DNA from: Acridotheres tristis
Taxonomy: Eukaryota > Chordata > Aves > Passeriformes > Sturnidae
Direction: 5' to 3'
Length of the DNA: 64,000 nt
Assembly: GCA_037013685.1 (NCBI GenBank)
Contig: CM072908.1
Span: forward strand, 4,787,001-4,851,000
The translations under genes and the position numbers were made by a program. Below, piece by piece: positions 24,251 to 36,921 of the stretch (position 1 is its first letter; each line of letters opens with the position of its first letter). The notes beneath the pieces are model-generated. The model worked only from the letters and a program-made list of their open reading frames with translations, searched no databases and was not told the DNA's origin.

Positions 24251-25904
24251 CCTTTTGTATTCATCATTTCACAATCCATTTCTTATCTCTAAGCCATGGT
24301 TTTCCAAGGAGCTTGTTCTGAGGATGCAGGGAGACTTTCTTCTGTGTTTTCTGCTCCCTCCACAGGAAGGGAACCTGAGACACAGGCAAACTGTAGGAAT
24401 ATGGTCCAACCTGTTAATAGCTCAGCAGAAGGGAGCAGAGCAGTTTTGGCTGCCCAGAGTCCGAGGGCACAAGAGGGTGCTGTGCACTCAGCACATCACA
24501 GCCAAACCCCAGCTTGCTGCCACTGACTGCTGCAAATCCACCATTTCCAAAAGTAAAGCTTTAATACTTTTTTTAAATGGAAAGCCTTGCTGTCTTCCTG
24601 CTAGTCAAAACTGCACAAAATGTTTGGCAAGTGAATGAAGCTTCAAAAAGATTCTAAAGAATTCCTGTGCTGTGAGGGAAACAGCTGAGAAACAGAAATA
24701 AGCAGAAGCTAAAAGAGACAAAATTAAACAGGAAATGTTGCACGGAGAAAGATGGGTCAGGAAGAAAGTCTGAAATCAAAGACAGCTTAGAAAGGCATCA
24801 GCCCATGGCAGGCACTGCAGCTGGGCTTGTACAGCAGCAGATCAGAGATGCCACACATTGGCAGAGAAATTCTTGTTTCCCTGGCTGCTGTGGGAGCAGG
24901 GCTGGTGCTCCACAAACCTGTGGGATACCTGTCCCAAAATATGCAGAGCCTGGTGGCAATCCCTCATCTCCTGCCAAGCTCCTGACCGAGGTGCCAGGCA
25001 GGGAAGCCCGGAGGCTCAGTGCAGGCTCTGCCAGCTGCAATGGGAGGGCAGGGTGCCCTCAGGGTGGGGCTGGGTCACAGCTCAGGGATGCAGCTGAGCA
25101 CAAGGAAGATCTGCTCTGTGCAGAAAGGAGTGGCAGCTTTAGCAAGGGCTGCTTGGATCCTCAGGGAAGCCGAGTCCTTTTCCACCCCTGCCACTAGCAT
25201 GTTCTTGGAACTTTCACAAATTATGCCTTATTGTCTGTAGTCTCCCATCTGTGAAGGCTGAGGCATCTTGGAGATGAAAATGTCACATCCTGATTCTGTG
25301 CACTTGATAGGAAAAGGGGGGGTCTGCAGAGGAGGAGCCACAGGGACCCTTAAATCCTGAATAAATACCTGCTCTTAACAGAGAGCTGAATGTGTCCATA
25401 TAAAATCACACTGCTAAAGACATCACATCAGTTCTGCTTTCCTGTGTGAGAAACATCTCTGACCTAAAGCCTTAGTTATATTAGAGTAGATTACAGCAGG
25501 AGCAATTGTTTGCAAGACACAGCCCTAAGAATTTAAAAAGCATCAGTTCTGCATGAGAAATACCAGTTGCAGTTACTTGTTGATGCCAATTCAATGAATC
25601 AATTCAATGAACCCCAGGAGCTGTTCTGCATGTTTGGGTTTTTCTAATTGGAGGTAGCCTGTCAAACTGTCACTTCCTCTGTAATTTAAAGGTAAATATT
25701 TTAAATAATCACCTCAGGAATTTATTTGGGCTTTGCCCTAGTGGTTTAAAGAGGCAGCTGTGCCCATTTCTTTCTGGGTGGTGTTTTCAAAGTAATTTAA
25801 GACATTAAAGACACCTAGAGCAGGATGTGTCTTTATGGGAGGGATCTAGAGGCTGTCTCAAGGTGTTTTAGCTAAAAGACCTATGAATTAGAAACAAGGT
25901 GTGC

Positions 25905-26275
25905 TGTAAAACGTGAGAGAGATGCTCAAAGGAATAAACCTTGACATGTTCATTTCCCAAGAGTGGTGCAGGGAAGTGCTGAGGTTGGAAGGAACCTCTG
26001 GAAATCAACTTGTCCAGTGCCCTGCCCAAGCAGAGTCAGAGCAAATTCACCCCGTGCTGTCCCCAGTGGGTTTTGTGGTGATATTCAACCTTTCTGGGAA
26101 GCCTGGCCACCCTCACAGCAGGAGAAGTGTTTCCTTGTGTTCAGATGGTTTTCAGTCTGTGCCCATTTCATCTTTTTCGGTCAGTGGTGCTACTGAGAGC
26201 AGTGTGGCTCCCTCTTTGATCCCTCCCAGCCCTCCCATTCCTAGGCAGGCACCAAAGGAGAGCTGAGATACTGCT
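25905..26275 (-). mobile_element. CR1 LINE fragment
   Basis: Plus-strand text such as GAGGTTGGAAGGAACCTCTG, CAAGCAGAGTCAGAGCA and GCCACCCTCACAGCAGGAGA matches the reverse complement of CR1 3' ends as I know them. The element is therefore on the minus strand. It is 5'-truncated and diverged, as most bird CR1 copies are. The clearest part is 25980-26230. Confidence 0.75.
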
Positions 26276-27387
26276 TGCATTGTCTGAGTTCAGGCACAGC
26301 TATCCTGGAGGAAAGGCTGGCTGAGAAGGAAATGTTTGTCCCCTATTCTGGATCAAAGATACTCTGAACCCAGTTATAAAATATGACCTTAAATAGAAAT
26401 TTCCAGCCTCTCTTTGACCTAAGAATGAGCTTGCCAGAGGTGTTGGACTTTGTGCTCTTCTCATCAGGATACATGCACCCAAATACCTTCTGTCTCTAGA
26501 AAAATCTTCCATCAGAGCACAGAGGTGTGACCCCAGCTCTCCAGTTCTCTGCTCACACACCCTGCATGAAGAGGGAGGAGGGATGGAGTTAAAAGTTAAG
26601 TGTGGAGCTGGCTGGGGACTTGCCTCTGTGGGTGTGGGTTCGGGGATGTCAGGAAAACACAGATGCCTTGTCGAAAAATCATTTCTGCTGCCCCACAGGA
26701 GACAGGCAGATCAACTGTCAAATATTTCAACCCCCTGAAAATGAACAAAACCAGTTCAATTTTAACCAGCTAAAGATTTGATCCACATTTTGCACTTTTA
26801 TGTGCCCCATCAGACATTAGTGGTGCTGTAGTAGAAAGCAGGTTTTGGGTCATTAAAACAGGAAGGAAAAGCCCCTCACTTTGGAGACCATATTCCCTGT
26901 TGCTGCTGTAGGTTGTTCTTCTTGGTTAAAAGATACTGAGTCATATTTAGATAACGTGAACAGCTGAGGAATCCAGAAACAGCACAAAGCAGAGTTCTTT
27001 GTCTTTGGGCTCCCCCCTTCTGCTCCCTGTTTCACAAATCAAAGGGAAAACTGTCCTTAGCAGGCATCCAGGACACTGCCTGCCCCTCTCTCACATTTCC
27101 ACAGCTGTTGGTCACCTTGATGGAGGCTCCTGTTAACAAACACAGTGAGTGATCTCATCCTGATTTTTACCTGAACAGCTTTTTAAGCAGAAGCTGTTGC
27201 TGTCAGAGTCACAGGATCAGGTGTGATTTCCCCTTTGCTGGAACATACAGCAAATATTCAAACAGGCTCTGGGCTTTTTTTAGCTCACAAAAGCAAGGGA
27301 GTCCTTTGAAAGATCCTCCGTGTACCCAATCATCGCTTTCCTCACCCTGCACAGCATCACAATATTCTGACAGAGTAAATCCTCACA
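26276..27387. other. Upstream flank of LRRC38
   Basis: No coding sequence recognised. It lies just before the LRRC38 promoter side. No TATA box in a convincing position. Confidence 0.5.
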
Positions 27388-27423
27388 TTTGCCTCCCTCC
27401 CTCCCTCCTCCCTCCCCCTCCAG
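27388..27423 (+). promoter_or_regulatory. Pyrimidine-rich CCTCC tract upstream of LRRC38
   Basis: A run of CCCT and CCTCC repeats lies 140-180 bases before the LRRC38 start. On the other strand it is a G-rich GGAGG tract of the kind bound by Sp/KLF or MAZ factors. No TATA box is obvious nearby. It is a plausible core-promoter or early-leader element; the assignment rests only on composition and position. Confidence 0.3.
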
Positions 27424-27515
27424 ACTGCTGCTATCGGATCTGTGATGATATGTGATCTCCTGGATACAATCAGACACACACACAAGTACCAGGCACTCCT
27501 GCTCAGCTGAGCAAA

Positions 27516-27530
27516 ATGTCCTTCTCCTAG
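27516..27530 (+). promoter_or_regulatory. Upstream mini-ORF in the LRRC38 5' leader
   Basis: ATG TCC TTC TCC TAG lies 36 bases before the LRRC38 ATG and in the same frame, so it ends translation before the main start. It has A at -3. If the transcription start lies upstream of it, it could reduce or regulate initiation at 27567. Its presence in the mRNA is inferred, not shown. Confidence 0.5.
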
Positions 27531-27566
27531 AAGTGGGTGCTCATCACAGCCTTCAGATCCTTGACG

Positions 27567-28194
27567 ATGTTGCCATGCTTTCCTTCCTGCCTCCTGCCTT
27601 TTGCTGCCTTTGCCTGCCTGCTTTTCCTGCCTGGGGGTCATCCTTGCCCTGCTGTCTGTAGCTGTATGGACTACCACACCATAGACTGCCGGGACCAAGG
27701 ACTCCCGAGCGTTCCTAATCCCTTCCCTTTGGATGTACGGAAACTTCTCATAGCTGATAACAACATCCAGGCAATACCAGCCGACTTCTTTATATTTTAT
27801 GGAGATCTAGTCTATTTGGACTTCAGGAATAACTCCCTCACCTCTTTAGAAGAGGGCACTTTTAGCAGTTCTACCAAACTGGTGTATTTAGACTTAAGCT
27901 ACAATAATTTAACACAGCTCGATGCTGGGATATTCAAATCAGCAGAGAAACTGATAAAGCTGAGCCTTGGAAACAATAACCTGGTGGATGTGGACGAGGC
28001 TGCTTTTGAGAACCTGGACCAGCTCCAAGTGCTCGAATTGAATGACAATAACTTACAGAGCCTGAACGTGGCAGCCCTGGAAGCGCTGCCCTCGCTGCGG
28101 ACCATCCGCCTGGAGGGCAACCCCTGGGTCTGTGACTGTGACTTTGCCAATCTCTTCAGCTGGATCCAGGACAACGCATCCAAGCTCCAGAAAG
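27567..28194 (+). CDS. LRRC38: LRRC38 coding exon 1 (BK channel gamma subunit)
   Basis: Encodes residues 1-209 and the first base of codon 210 of leucine-rich repeat-containing protein 38. This family (LRRC26, 38, 52, 55) is known to bind BK (KCNMA1) channels at the plasma membrane and shift their voltage dependence. Visible parts: a hydrophobic signal peptide (about 1-24); an LRR-NT cap with Cys27, 31, 33 and 41; about five to six LRRs (about 56-185) with LxxLxLxxN-type spacing, including the block [19 protein letters not shown], which I recall as near-identical in mammalian LRRC38; and the start of the LRR-CT cap (Cys189, Cys191 after NPW). N-glycosylation sequons are at Asn88, Asn114 and Asn203. 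The start is the first in-frame ATG after an in-frame TAG at 27528, with A at -3. The exon ends AAAG before GTAAAG, a phase-1 donor. Confidence 0.96.
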
Positions 28195-29059
28195 GTAAAG
28201 CTCCGCGGCTCTCAGAGCACTCCGTGTGTCTGTGTGTGCCTGCCAGGGCAGGATGCTTCCTGCTCCCATTGTCTGCGTGCTGCCTGCAGTTCGCTCAGGC
28301 TGTAATTGCTGAATCTGTTGTAATTTGATTTCAGCGAACCAGCCCCTTAAATTCGTGTGGGCTTCTTCTAGCAGCGGGTCCTCCTCCCACTTAAGAAATA
28401 AAATTTTAAAATTAAGCCCTAATAATTTTGATTTATAGGCTAAATTTGCATAGGCAGTCAAAGAGCCTTTTCACATTCATTCAGCCCAGAGCTGGTTCAC
28501 TTCCAGATTTCATTTTCTCTCTGGTAAATACGTTTTCTACAATAAGCCCTTTGAACAGCTAAATATTCTGTGCCAGCTCCTTAGGAAAACTGATTTTCCT
28601 CTCATTTTGCTGATCACTTATGAAGCTGCTACAAAAGAGTTAAATCCCCATTTTATGCAATTGTGATTGTCAGCCCCTTCCTGGAAGTATTTTGTTGTTA
28701 TGCTCTCTGTTTGAAACATTTCAGTCTCGACTTGGGCTCTTTTCATTAAAAAACATTAAAAAACACTGTTTCCAATATGAGAAATAAATTGAAGTGGCTT
28801 TAGAAGCCCCCAAAACTCAAGATATATGATCCTGGTATTTGAGCTAGTAATTTTTAGAAAGGCACAGGGGGGGAAAAATAAAGGTGTTAAGACTGCCATG
28901 TCTAGGGAATCCAGACTCTTGCTCCACATGTCCCACCAGACCCCAAAGCATCTCTTAATCCAGCTTTAGCAGGAGATCATCTCACAGTTCTTGTCTCCCA
29001 ACAAGCACCAGGGCATAAACTCTGCACTGAGCAGCAGCAGCTGCTCCCAAAGGCAGATT

Positions 29060-29310
29060 GCTGGGAGCCAGGAGGGCTCCAGAGGGGACACCTTCACTGT
29101 CCCAGGCTGCTCCCAGCCCATCCAACAGGTCTGGAAGATTTCCAGGGATGGGGCAGGCACAGCTTCTCTGGGTAACCTGTGCCAGGGCCTCACTGCCCTC
29201 ACAGGGAAGGATTTTTTCCTCATATCCCATCCAAACCTCCTCCCTGTCAGTCTGAAGCTGTTCTCCTGTGTCCTGGCACTCCAGGCTCAGACTCTGCAGG
29301 CAGATATTCA
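29060..29310 (-). mobile_element. CR1 LINE fragment in the LRRC38 intron
   Basis: The plus strand shows the reverse complement of CR1: GGGATGGGGCAGGCACAGCT, TCTCTGGGTAACCTGTGCCA, CACTGCCCTCACAGGGAAGG and CAGTCTGAAGCTGTTCTCCT. Orientation is antisense to LRRC38. The 3' microsatellite end is missing. Confidence 0.85.
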
Positions 29311-32300
29311 GATTCTTCCCATGCTTGTGACCTTGGGTAGCATCTTTCTAATACACTCATCTACATTGCCCTCAGTACTCTTGGCTGTAGGTCAGCTGTT
29401 TTGAGGAAGAAGTGATTTGAGGAAAAAGTGTTGGGTTTTTTGCTCTCTGTGTCAGTGAAACTTTGATCTTGATTCTTTCTAAACCAAACCTATTGTCTTA
29501 CTTTTCCTGATGCTTTAGCTAAAGTGTGTTCAATTTGAATTGAATATTTGCCTGCCTCTAGTGCTGAACATGAGTTCACACAGCAGTTCACTTTCCCCAG
29601 GCTTTTCCTGAACTTCCAGGTTGTTCTCCTTGATCTTGACAGAGATTCTGATCTGTTCAGTCTGAGTCTGTCCCACCTCTTTCTCTGCTGCCCCCTCAAT
29701 GTTTTAAAGTGTATCTGAACTCATGTCTGGGAATTTCAAGTGAGTGAGCTTTCCCATAGCACTGCCAGTTGTCTTCCAAGCTCAGAGATGCTTTCCCACA
29801 GCATTTCCTCTCATCCAGAGTTGTGTTTGGCCAAGCAGCTGAAAAATGGCAAGCTTACCCAGATCTTCTAGACTGTAACTGAGACTTGATTTGGGAAGAC
29901 AAAGGGGGAAGGAGCAAATATCCAAGTGTTTGATTTGATCAGAGCTGCCCTGCAAGGATTAGGATTTGTTGCCTGGAGTGAGTGCCCTGCTCTCCTCACA
30001 CCCAGCCATGCCAGGGAGAGATGTGCACGGATGCAGAAAAGCACCAGGGCTTCTTGTGAGCTGCTGCCACAAAAACACTCCCTGTCTGCTTTAATAAGGC
30101 ACCAAAACATTCTTCACAAAGGTGGCTGCAAAACTAACCCCAGAAAGGGAACACTGTCTCAATGACTTTTTGAAATACGTGGCCACAGCTGCGTGCCTTG
30201 CAAAACAACTTCTGGAAAGTCAGAGTTAAATTACTCGAATTATGATTTGATTGCATTTTACACCCAGTTTCCAGGTTTTTTTAATGATGCCACAACATGA
30301 TTCCCATTAGGATCTGATTAAATTAGTGTTACTTGTCTGGTTACACTCATCCAAGACCACGCTTGCCTGGCCTTTCCTGGGAAGGGCAGCTCAATAAACA
30401 CTGAGCACTCCGAGTCCCTGGCTGCTCCTGATAGCTCTGTGAAGCTGGAGGTGAAGGATTCTTGCAGCAAAAACTCCAGGATAAGTAGGGCAGCAATGAA
30501 AACACAGGGGGAAAGACAGGGATGCACTTCCAGGGCCTAAGAAAAGATCTTGGCTGCTTCTGTTTGGAATTCTGCAGCAGCTCGGGGCTCCGTGTGGCCT
30601 GGGCTGGGAGGGGACATTTGCAGACAGATTGAGGGTCTGGCATTGCTCTGGGCTCCTCACTTGGGATGCACTGGCAGAAGTTGAGTGTGCCTGTGAGAGG
30701 GAATCCCTGGGAAGTGCCCAGGGAGCCCAGCCCTGCCTGCAGCACTGCAGGCTCTCCCCAGCACTGGCTGCCCTTGGCTTTGCAGCAGAAACACCAAGGG
30801 GATCTCAAAAGGAGGCTTTTGTCTCTGTGAACTGAAATCTGGATAATTGATCCTGAAGCTCTGTCCCTCTGTAATTAAGGTTTCTGGAGGACTCGGGGAT
30901 CTGAACAAAAGCTGTGCTTCAACTCATTAGTTTTGCAGGAGCCAGGTCCATTTTCCTCCTGGCACAGCACCAGAAATAACTTGTAAAGCTCGAACTTCTG
31001 CTGACCTGCCTGCCCAGCTGAGCTGCCTCTGCTCAGACAGCTTGTCGCTTCACAAACAGCTGGGATTTCAATAATTTTACACATTTCAGCATTTATTCAT
31101 CTAGCCTGAATTTCAAATAAAGGCTTAATTTGCATTAGGTGAATACCCTACCCAGATTATACCCTCATCCTGGCAAATTTGCAGGCAGATTTATTTAAAA
31201 ACTGCACTAAAATTTTGCTTTTAAACCCAGCACTTTAAAAGAACAAACGCTTTTTTTTACCATAAAGAGATATTAAATCTAGCATTTTCTTCACACTGCA
31301 AAGCAAAACTACAATTTTCCCCTCTGGTTTGGTTAGTATTGATTAAAAACAAATTAGTGAGCATAGTGCAAAGAAGGCAAAGGAACTGTGAAGATCAGTA
31401 GGATGGTGATAAGTGGAAAAAATATAAAAGTTCTTTTTCCTGGAGGAGATAAAGTGTCTGCTGCTGTTCACAATGGTTAAGTACAACACTTAGGAAGATT
31501 TTCTCTAGAAGGATGTTTGGTTGTGTAGGCATTTGTTACACCTGAATGGCATGTGGTGGCAAATGATACAAATTAAAGCCTTCCCATTAAGAGGAGTATG
31601 GATATTAAGAATATGGGATTTTTTTTTTAATAGAAGAGTTACTATAAAATCTTTATCCCTGCAAAGACAAGTATGAAAACTTTGGTAGAAAGTTTTACTC
31701 CATGGGACCATGAAAACTCATAGAACAAAAAAATACCTTGGAAGAACCAAAGCCTAAATTCATCTACAAAAATACACTTGGCAACTTCTTGTGTTGGCCA
31801 GGCTTTCTTCTGCTTCCAGAGTTTGTTGTTCATCACATTAATCTTGGCTAAAAATGTACTTTTCTTTTTTGCTAATCTCTTAACTTAGTTCTTTCAGTAA
31901 TAGTGTTTGAAACTCAGGGCTCAGCCAGCAAAGGATTGTCACTGGTGTGAATGACCTCCAGAGCAGAGGGTTATGAACCTTCCATTTCAGTGTTTAAATA
32001 CAAAGGGCTTGGTGGAATAAATTTTTGCAGAAACATCTTGTTTAAAATTAGTGCCAAAGCCACGTCTTGAATCTCTCTGAGGATCCCATCAGGATGAAGG
32101 GACTGGATTCAGATAAATGCCTGTAAAAAACAAACACAAGTGATCTGCAGTGGCCACATTGAAGGGCTTTGTTTGACATTCCCATTGCTGATTTTTATTT
32201 TCTGTGAACATGCTTGGGGCAGCTGGGCCTGCCACCTTATTTGCTAATGACTAATGCATTTTTAACATTACTTTTAATTAGAGCTTAAGCACTCCTTGGA

Positions 32301-33029
32301 GTATGACTGTAGTGTCTCCTTTCTGTCATCTTGCCCCCATTTTGCTTTTTACTTCCTTTCTTCCCCTTGCCTTTGGGAAGGTGTATACAGTTTCTGGGAT
32401 TAACTGATTTATTTTGTTTGGTTATTTAAGTTCCCCACTACTCATTGCAAGAATTAAAAATTTGCTGCTCTCTATAAAAACAGTATTAGAAAGACTTTTA
32501 GCAAAGGTTTAGACTGAGCATTTTTATGGGTAGCCTTTGCACAGTTGTATTTCCAGGAAGATTTGAAAAACTCATTCAGAAGTGGCCAGAGACAGAATTC
32601 CAGATAGATTTGTGCTGTGATAAATAAAATAGGTGTTCTGAATGTCTGAAATTGAAGCAGCCAAAGTTGAGGACTGATGCTCAGGGCTCATTTGATCAAT
32701 CTTGCTCCATTTTGGAAAGCTGTGGGCAGTGGCTACACATTTCTGAGATATTCCAAGAGGGTTTTAGTGTCAATACTGACACAGATGCTGTTTAGCTACT
32801 TGAAAGGCTTCTGTAGCTTTCAAGACCTTTTCAGAATGGAGGGAGAAGTAAATTCTGGTCAAGTGGCAAATTTCCAGATAAAGCCAGTTTATGCAAAAGA
32901 ACAGGGGAAAGGGATGGCAGTGAGAGGAGGTAGGGAAAAACCGAGAGCAGGTGACAGTGAGACTGTAAGCAGGAAATTCAGACTGAATTCAGTCCTAAAA
33001 GAGAGATTCAGAAGGGAATCAGTGTAATG

Positions 33030-33430
33030 AGAATCATAAAATATAATCATTTAGGCTGGAAAAAACCCCAAGGTCTTGGAGTCCAGCCTGTGCCCAATCC
33101 CCAGCCCAGTGAGTGCCACATCCAGGAATTCCTTGGGCACCTCCAGGGATGGGAATCCAAACCTCCCTGGGCACTTCCAATCCCTGACCATCTTTTCCAT
33201 GGGGAAATTCCTGCTGCTCTCCAACCTGAGCTCCCCTGGCCCAGCCTGGGCTGTTCCCTCTCCTCCTGTCCCTGTTCCCTGTTCCCAGATCCCAAATCCC
33301 CCCGGCTGTCCCCTCCTGTCAGGGAGTTGTGCAGAGCCACAGGATCCCTCCTGATCCCCCTTTTCTCCAGGCTGAGCCCCTTCCCAGCTCCCTCAGCTGC
33401 TCCTGTGACCCTCCAGACCCTTCTAGACCC
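33030..33430 (-). mobile_element. CR1 LINE 3' end in the LRRC38 intron
   Basis: Starts at AGAATCATAAAATATAATCA, the reverse complement of the CR1 3' terminal repeats, followed by GGCTGGAAAAAACCCCAAGG and GGCACCTCCAGGGATGGGAA, and ends around TTCTCCAGGCTGAGCCCCTT. Minus strand, about 400 bases, 5'-truncated. Its C-rich content makes spurious long open frames in this region. Confidence 0.85.
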
Positions 33431-35709
33431 AGAAGAATGGAATTCTTTTTCTAAACCTGTTCAGACATTCTGTGCCATGAGGTTCCCATCTCTTGCTTCT
33501 TGGCTCTTTCTAGGATCCCATTCCAATCTGAGATCTATTGCATAACTTATTCTATAAATTAAACAATCTCTCATTTCACTAATCCAGGCCTTTAATGTGT
33601 TTACAGAAAATATTAAATATTTTCTTTAAAGCAAAGCATCGTGATGACACGAGAGGACGGGCTCTGTTTAACATTTGAACCAAGAGCCAGCAAGGAAACG
33701 GAGCACTTTACAATTCCTCTCAACTTATCATCTTTATTAGCACTTATTTGTTCATGTGCTGTGCAGAGAAGGCTCCTTAACTTGCTGCACCAATATAGAA
33801 CCCAGGGAGCTGCAGCCAGGGAGGACAGGCTGTTCTGTCCATTGCAGCCATCAGCTCTCCCCCAGTATCAGCACATGCTCCCACATCACCAGGACAGAAC
33901 AGGAGATCTGTGTGTCTGGAAAGGAATGAAAAGCCCTAAGACATTTCACACATTCAGCAGCTTTTATCCTGCTCAAGCAGAAACTCCTCACAGAAATTAT
34001 ATTCCTTAACAAGCATATCAAATCTGTTTCTATATATATACATATATAAATATATAATTTGATCTCCCAGACATTTTCAGTAAAATGATCTGACTGCCAC
34101 TGGCTTTTCACTCTGTTTCTTCCATCCTAAGGTTATTGGGAGTGCATCCATATTTCACAGGTTTGGAGATGTGAGGACAGCATTTGCAGATGTGAACACC
34201 TGATGTTGCACTTTAGGTTTGAGACAAACTGCTAGGTACCCTGAAAAACTGTTCTGCAAATCTTTAGGGCACTTGGCCATGGAAGTTTTATTTAGGCACC
34301 TCAATCTAGGCTTCAAGTTTTTTAAGCTTTACTGTTCTGATAGCTCAAGGCTATTTTCAATGAGATCTCATCTCACTTCAGAGGCAATGCCTCTCCCAGT
34401 GCTTATTAATACATCTGATACATTTGTGACAGTGTTTAAAGAGGCAAACCATAGCTGGGAGCAAAATACCACACAAGAAACAACATGCCACATTTAAACA
34501 TTTCAAATCTGTGTCAACTACATTCAGCAGCATGAGGGAACAGCTAAATTCCACCCAAAAGGGCAAATGCCAATTTTACTGTTGGAAAAAAAAAAGCCTA
34601 TTGTAGTGCTCTTATCTTTGCTGAATCCATAGTAGTGAACATGTGCTCATTTAAACATTTGTGATATTTCTGTGGATGTATTTCCATGCATCCTAGTGCA
34701 TGTCCCAGGGTGCCTTTGCATTATCTCATCCTGCTGTCCATTGCTGAATGACAGGAAGCTCTTTGTCCTGGTACCTGCTTGGTGTGAACTCTAAAAGACC
34801 CTAAAAGAATTGAAGCTTTTGTTTTTTTTCACCCCAACTCAGCATCCAAAATTATAGCTGGGAAATCCCTGTCTGCCAACAGACAGACCATAACAGTGAA
34901 ATGATAAAGAATTCCAGAAGTTCCCCAGTCAAAGATGGACTTGGCAAAGGGATTAGAAACAAGCAGAGACAGAAAGACACAAGGAGTCCTTCCCCACAGG
35001 GTCAAGTGGGGCTGCAGGAGGTGATGCCCTTGGTGCATGTGTGCAGGAGTACAAACAGCAGCCAATACATGCAGGGAAATCCCCTGGCACAGCCAGGAGC
35101 AGCCAGGGGCAGTGCCCTCCATCGTTTTAAAATTCCTGATCACAAGAACCTGTGAGAAACGTGGCTGGATCGTGGCTGCAAAGTCCCAGCAGGGCTCAGG
35201 TGACACAGAGACCTCGGGGTTTTTGTGGGGGTTTTGAGATGCTGAGATCAGTCCAGTTATAACTTTGGGGCGTTGCAGCATTGTTGGTCTCCTCTCAGTA
35301 ATTTACAAGGAAATTATTCATTATTTGCAGGCTGTTTCTGCAGGGCTGCTTCTGTTTTCTAGGAGGTTCAGTTTTACAGGGAAAGATTTCAGGCTGGGCA
35401 TAGGCCTGAACAGAAACAAACTCAAAGTGGTTTTTAGGATCTAGCAGCAGCCTGATTGCCTGTGATTTATTGGCAGGGTTTAAGTGCTGGACTTGCTGGA
35501 ATTGTGCTCCTCTAATACAAGGTGCTCAAAGTCATATTGTTCTAAAACTTATTTGGGAATTTTACTGAAATAACTCTACCTGGAACCCTCTTGCATCACT
35601 TCTTTATGAACACACTTTTTTTCTCCTTCTTTTTAAAAATCTACCTCTCCTTTTAACATTATTCTTCTGGAATTCCAGCATTTTCACACTTCCCATGTTA
35701 CTCAGACAA

Positions 35710-36010
35710 TCTATTCCTCAGGGTACAAACCTGTAGCCCTGGGAAGGGGTTTTAACCCTTTAAGTGCAGCAGAAATAAGATGCACAGCTACATGATCGTC
35801 TGTCATGACAGGAAGAAAGACAAGTTTATTCAGGAACACACTTGGTTTTATAGCAGAACTGCAACTCCCAGAGTAGAGAAAAGGTGATTGGTTCAGAGAG
35901 AAGACACCCCATTGCCAGGGCCTGGGCACACACCACAACAGGGGTTCATCTTTGTTATTAATTCCTTTTTATTTTGACCAAATTATCACCCTGGGAGAAA
36001 TTCTCCCTAG
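35710..36010 (-). mobile_element. LTR-like retroviral element in the LRRC38 intron
   Basis: On the minus strand a CCAAT box (GAACCAATCACC, about 35885-35896) precedes a TATA box (CTATAAAACC, 35844-35853) and an AATAAA signal (GAATAAAC, 35824-35831). This promoter and poly(A) arrangement in under 80 bases is characteristic of an LTR. Ends are approximate; no target-site duplication was confirmed. It lies antisense to LRRC38. Confidence 0.55.
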
Positions 36011-36921
36011 CCTTGAGCTGGACCAGCTCATGGGCTGGGAACAGAGCTGAGGAGCTCCAGCCTGGAATATTTTTCAGGCTGTAATTTTCTTACTTTCTCA
36101 ATATGTGTCCCTACACAGACCTGTATTTTCATGCTTATTTTCCCAGAGTTGAGAGGAGGCTCTGTAGAATCCAGCACCTGTGCCTTGCCTGGCACTCCAG
36201 AGCAATCAGCTCCAGAGCAATCCATCTGCTCCTGCTGATGACATAGCAGAAGGATACAGGGTGTGTGACATTGTCCTTGGGACAGCTGGAGTCATTACAG
36301 ATAATGGGATGGCCCTGATCAAAATAACCCAAGCTGTGTATTTATAGCACACTCACACTTGTTATTTCATTTACAGTTTTGTTTGGTATGAAGAAGCAAC
36401 TCCTTGAATATGTTGTGGGAGCAATGAGGTCGATAAATATAACTGCCATCAAAGGCTCTCTTGCTGCAGCCAAGCACTAAATAACCAAGCTGCTTTGAGA
36501 TGCCCTTTACAAGAATCCTGGCTGGTCTTTTAAAAGAATAAATTCTAGAGAATTAACAAATAAATAAAAAACCACAGAAAACTCCCACAAACAAACTATA
36601 AAAATTAATACAATCCAGGTAGAAGTGTATGAAAGCAGAGCTCTGAGGTTAAATGGCATCTCCTGTCCTCTAGAGGTTGTGTGTGGGGACAGGGATTTCA
36701 TTGAGCCAGTCTAGATGCAACAGAATCACACAAAGGAAAAAAACCTACACCCTATAATTAATACTGATCACTTTTTAGAAACCATTCTTTAGTTCACTGT
36801 TCATGCAGAGGGTGTTGCCCTGGAATTACTTCCTGCCCAAGGAAAGAACAAAGATGGATCCATTTCTGGGCACCAATGGACAGGACAGGTGGGATACAGA
36901 CCATCAGCTCTTTGGACTCTC

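Noticed and set aside
27537..27566. GTG-started 10-residue extension of LRRC38
   Set aside because: Vertebrate genes rarely start at GTG, and a standard ATG at 27567 gives a normal signal peptide and family length.
28195..28328. Open frame continuing past the end of LRRC38 exon 1
   Set aside because: It crosses a consensus donor, and the family's LRR-CT sequence resumes exactly in phase at 40464.
33027..33545. 172-codon proline-rich open frame
   Set aside because: It coincides with a minus-strand CR1 fragment, whose C-rich reverse complement gives spurious frames.
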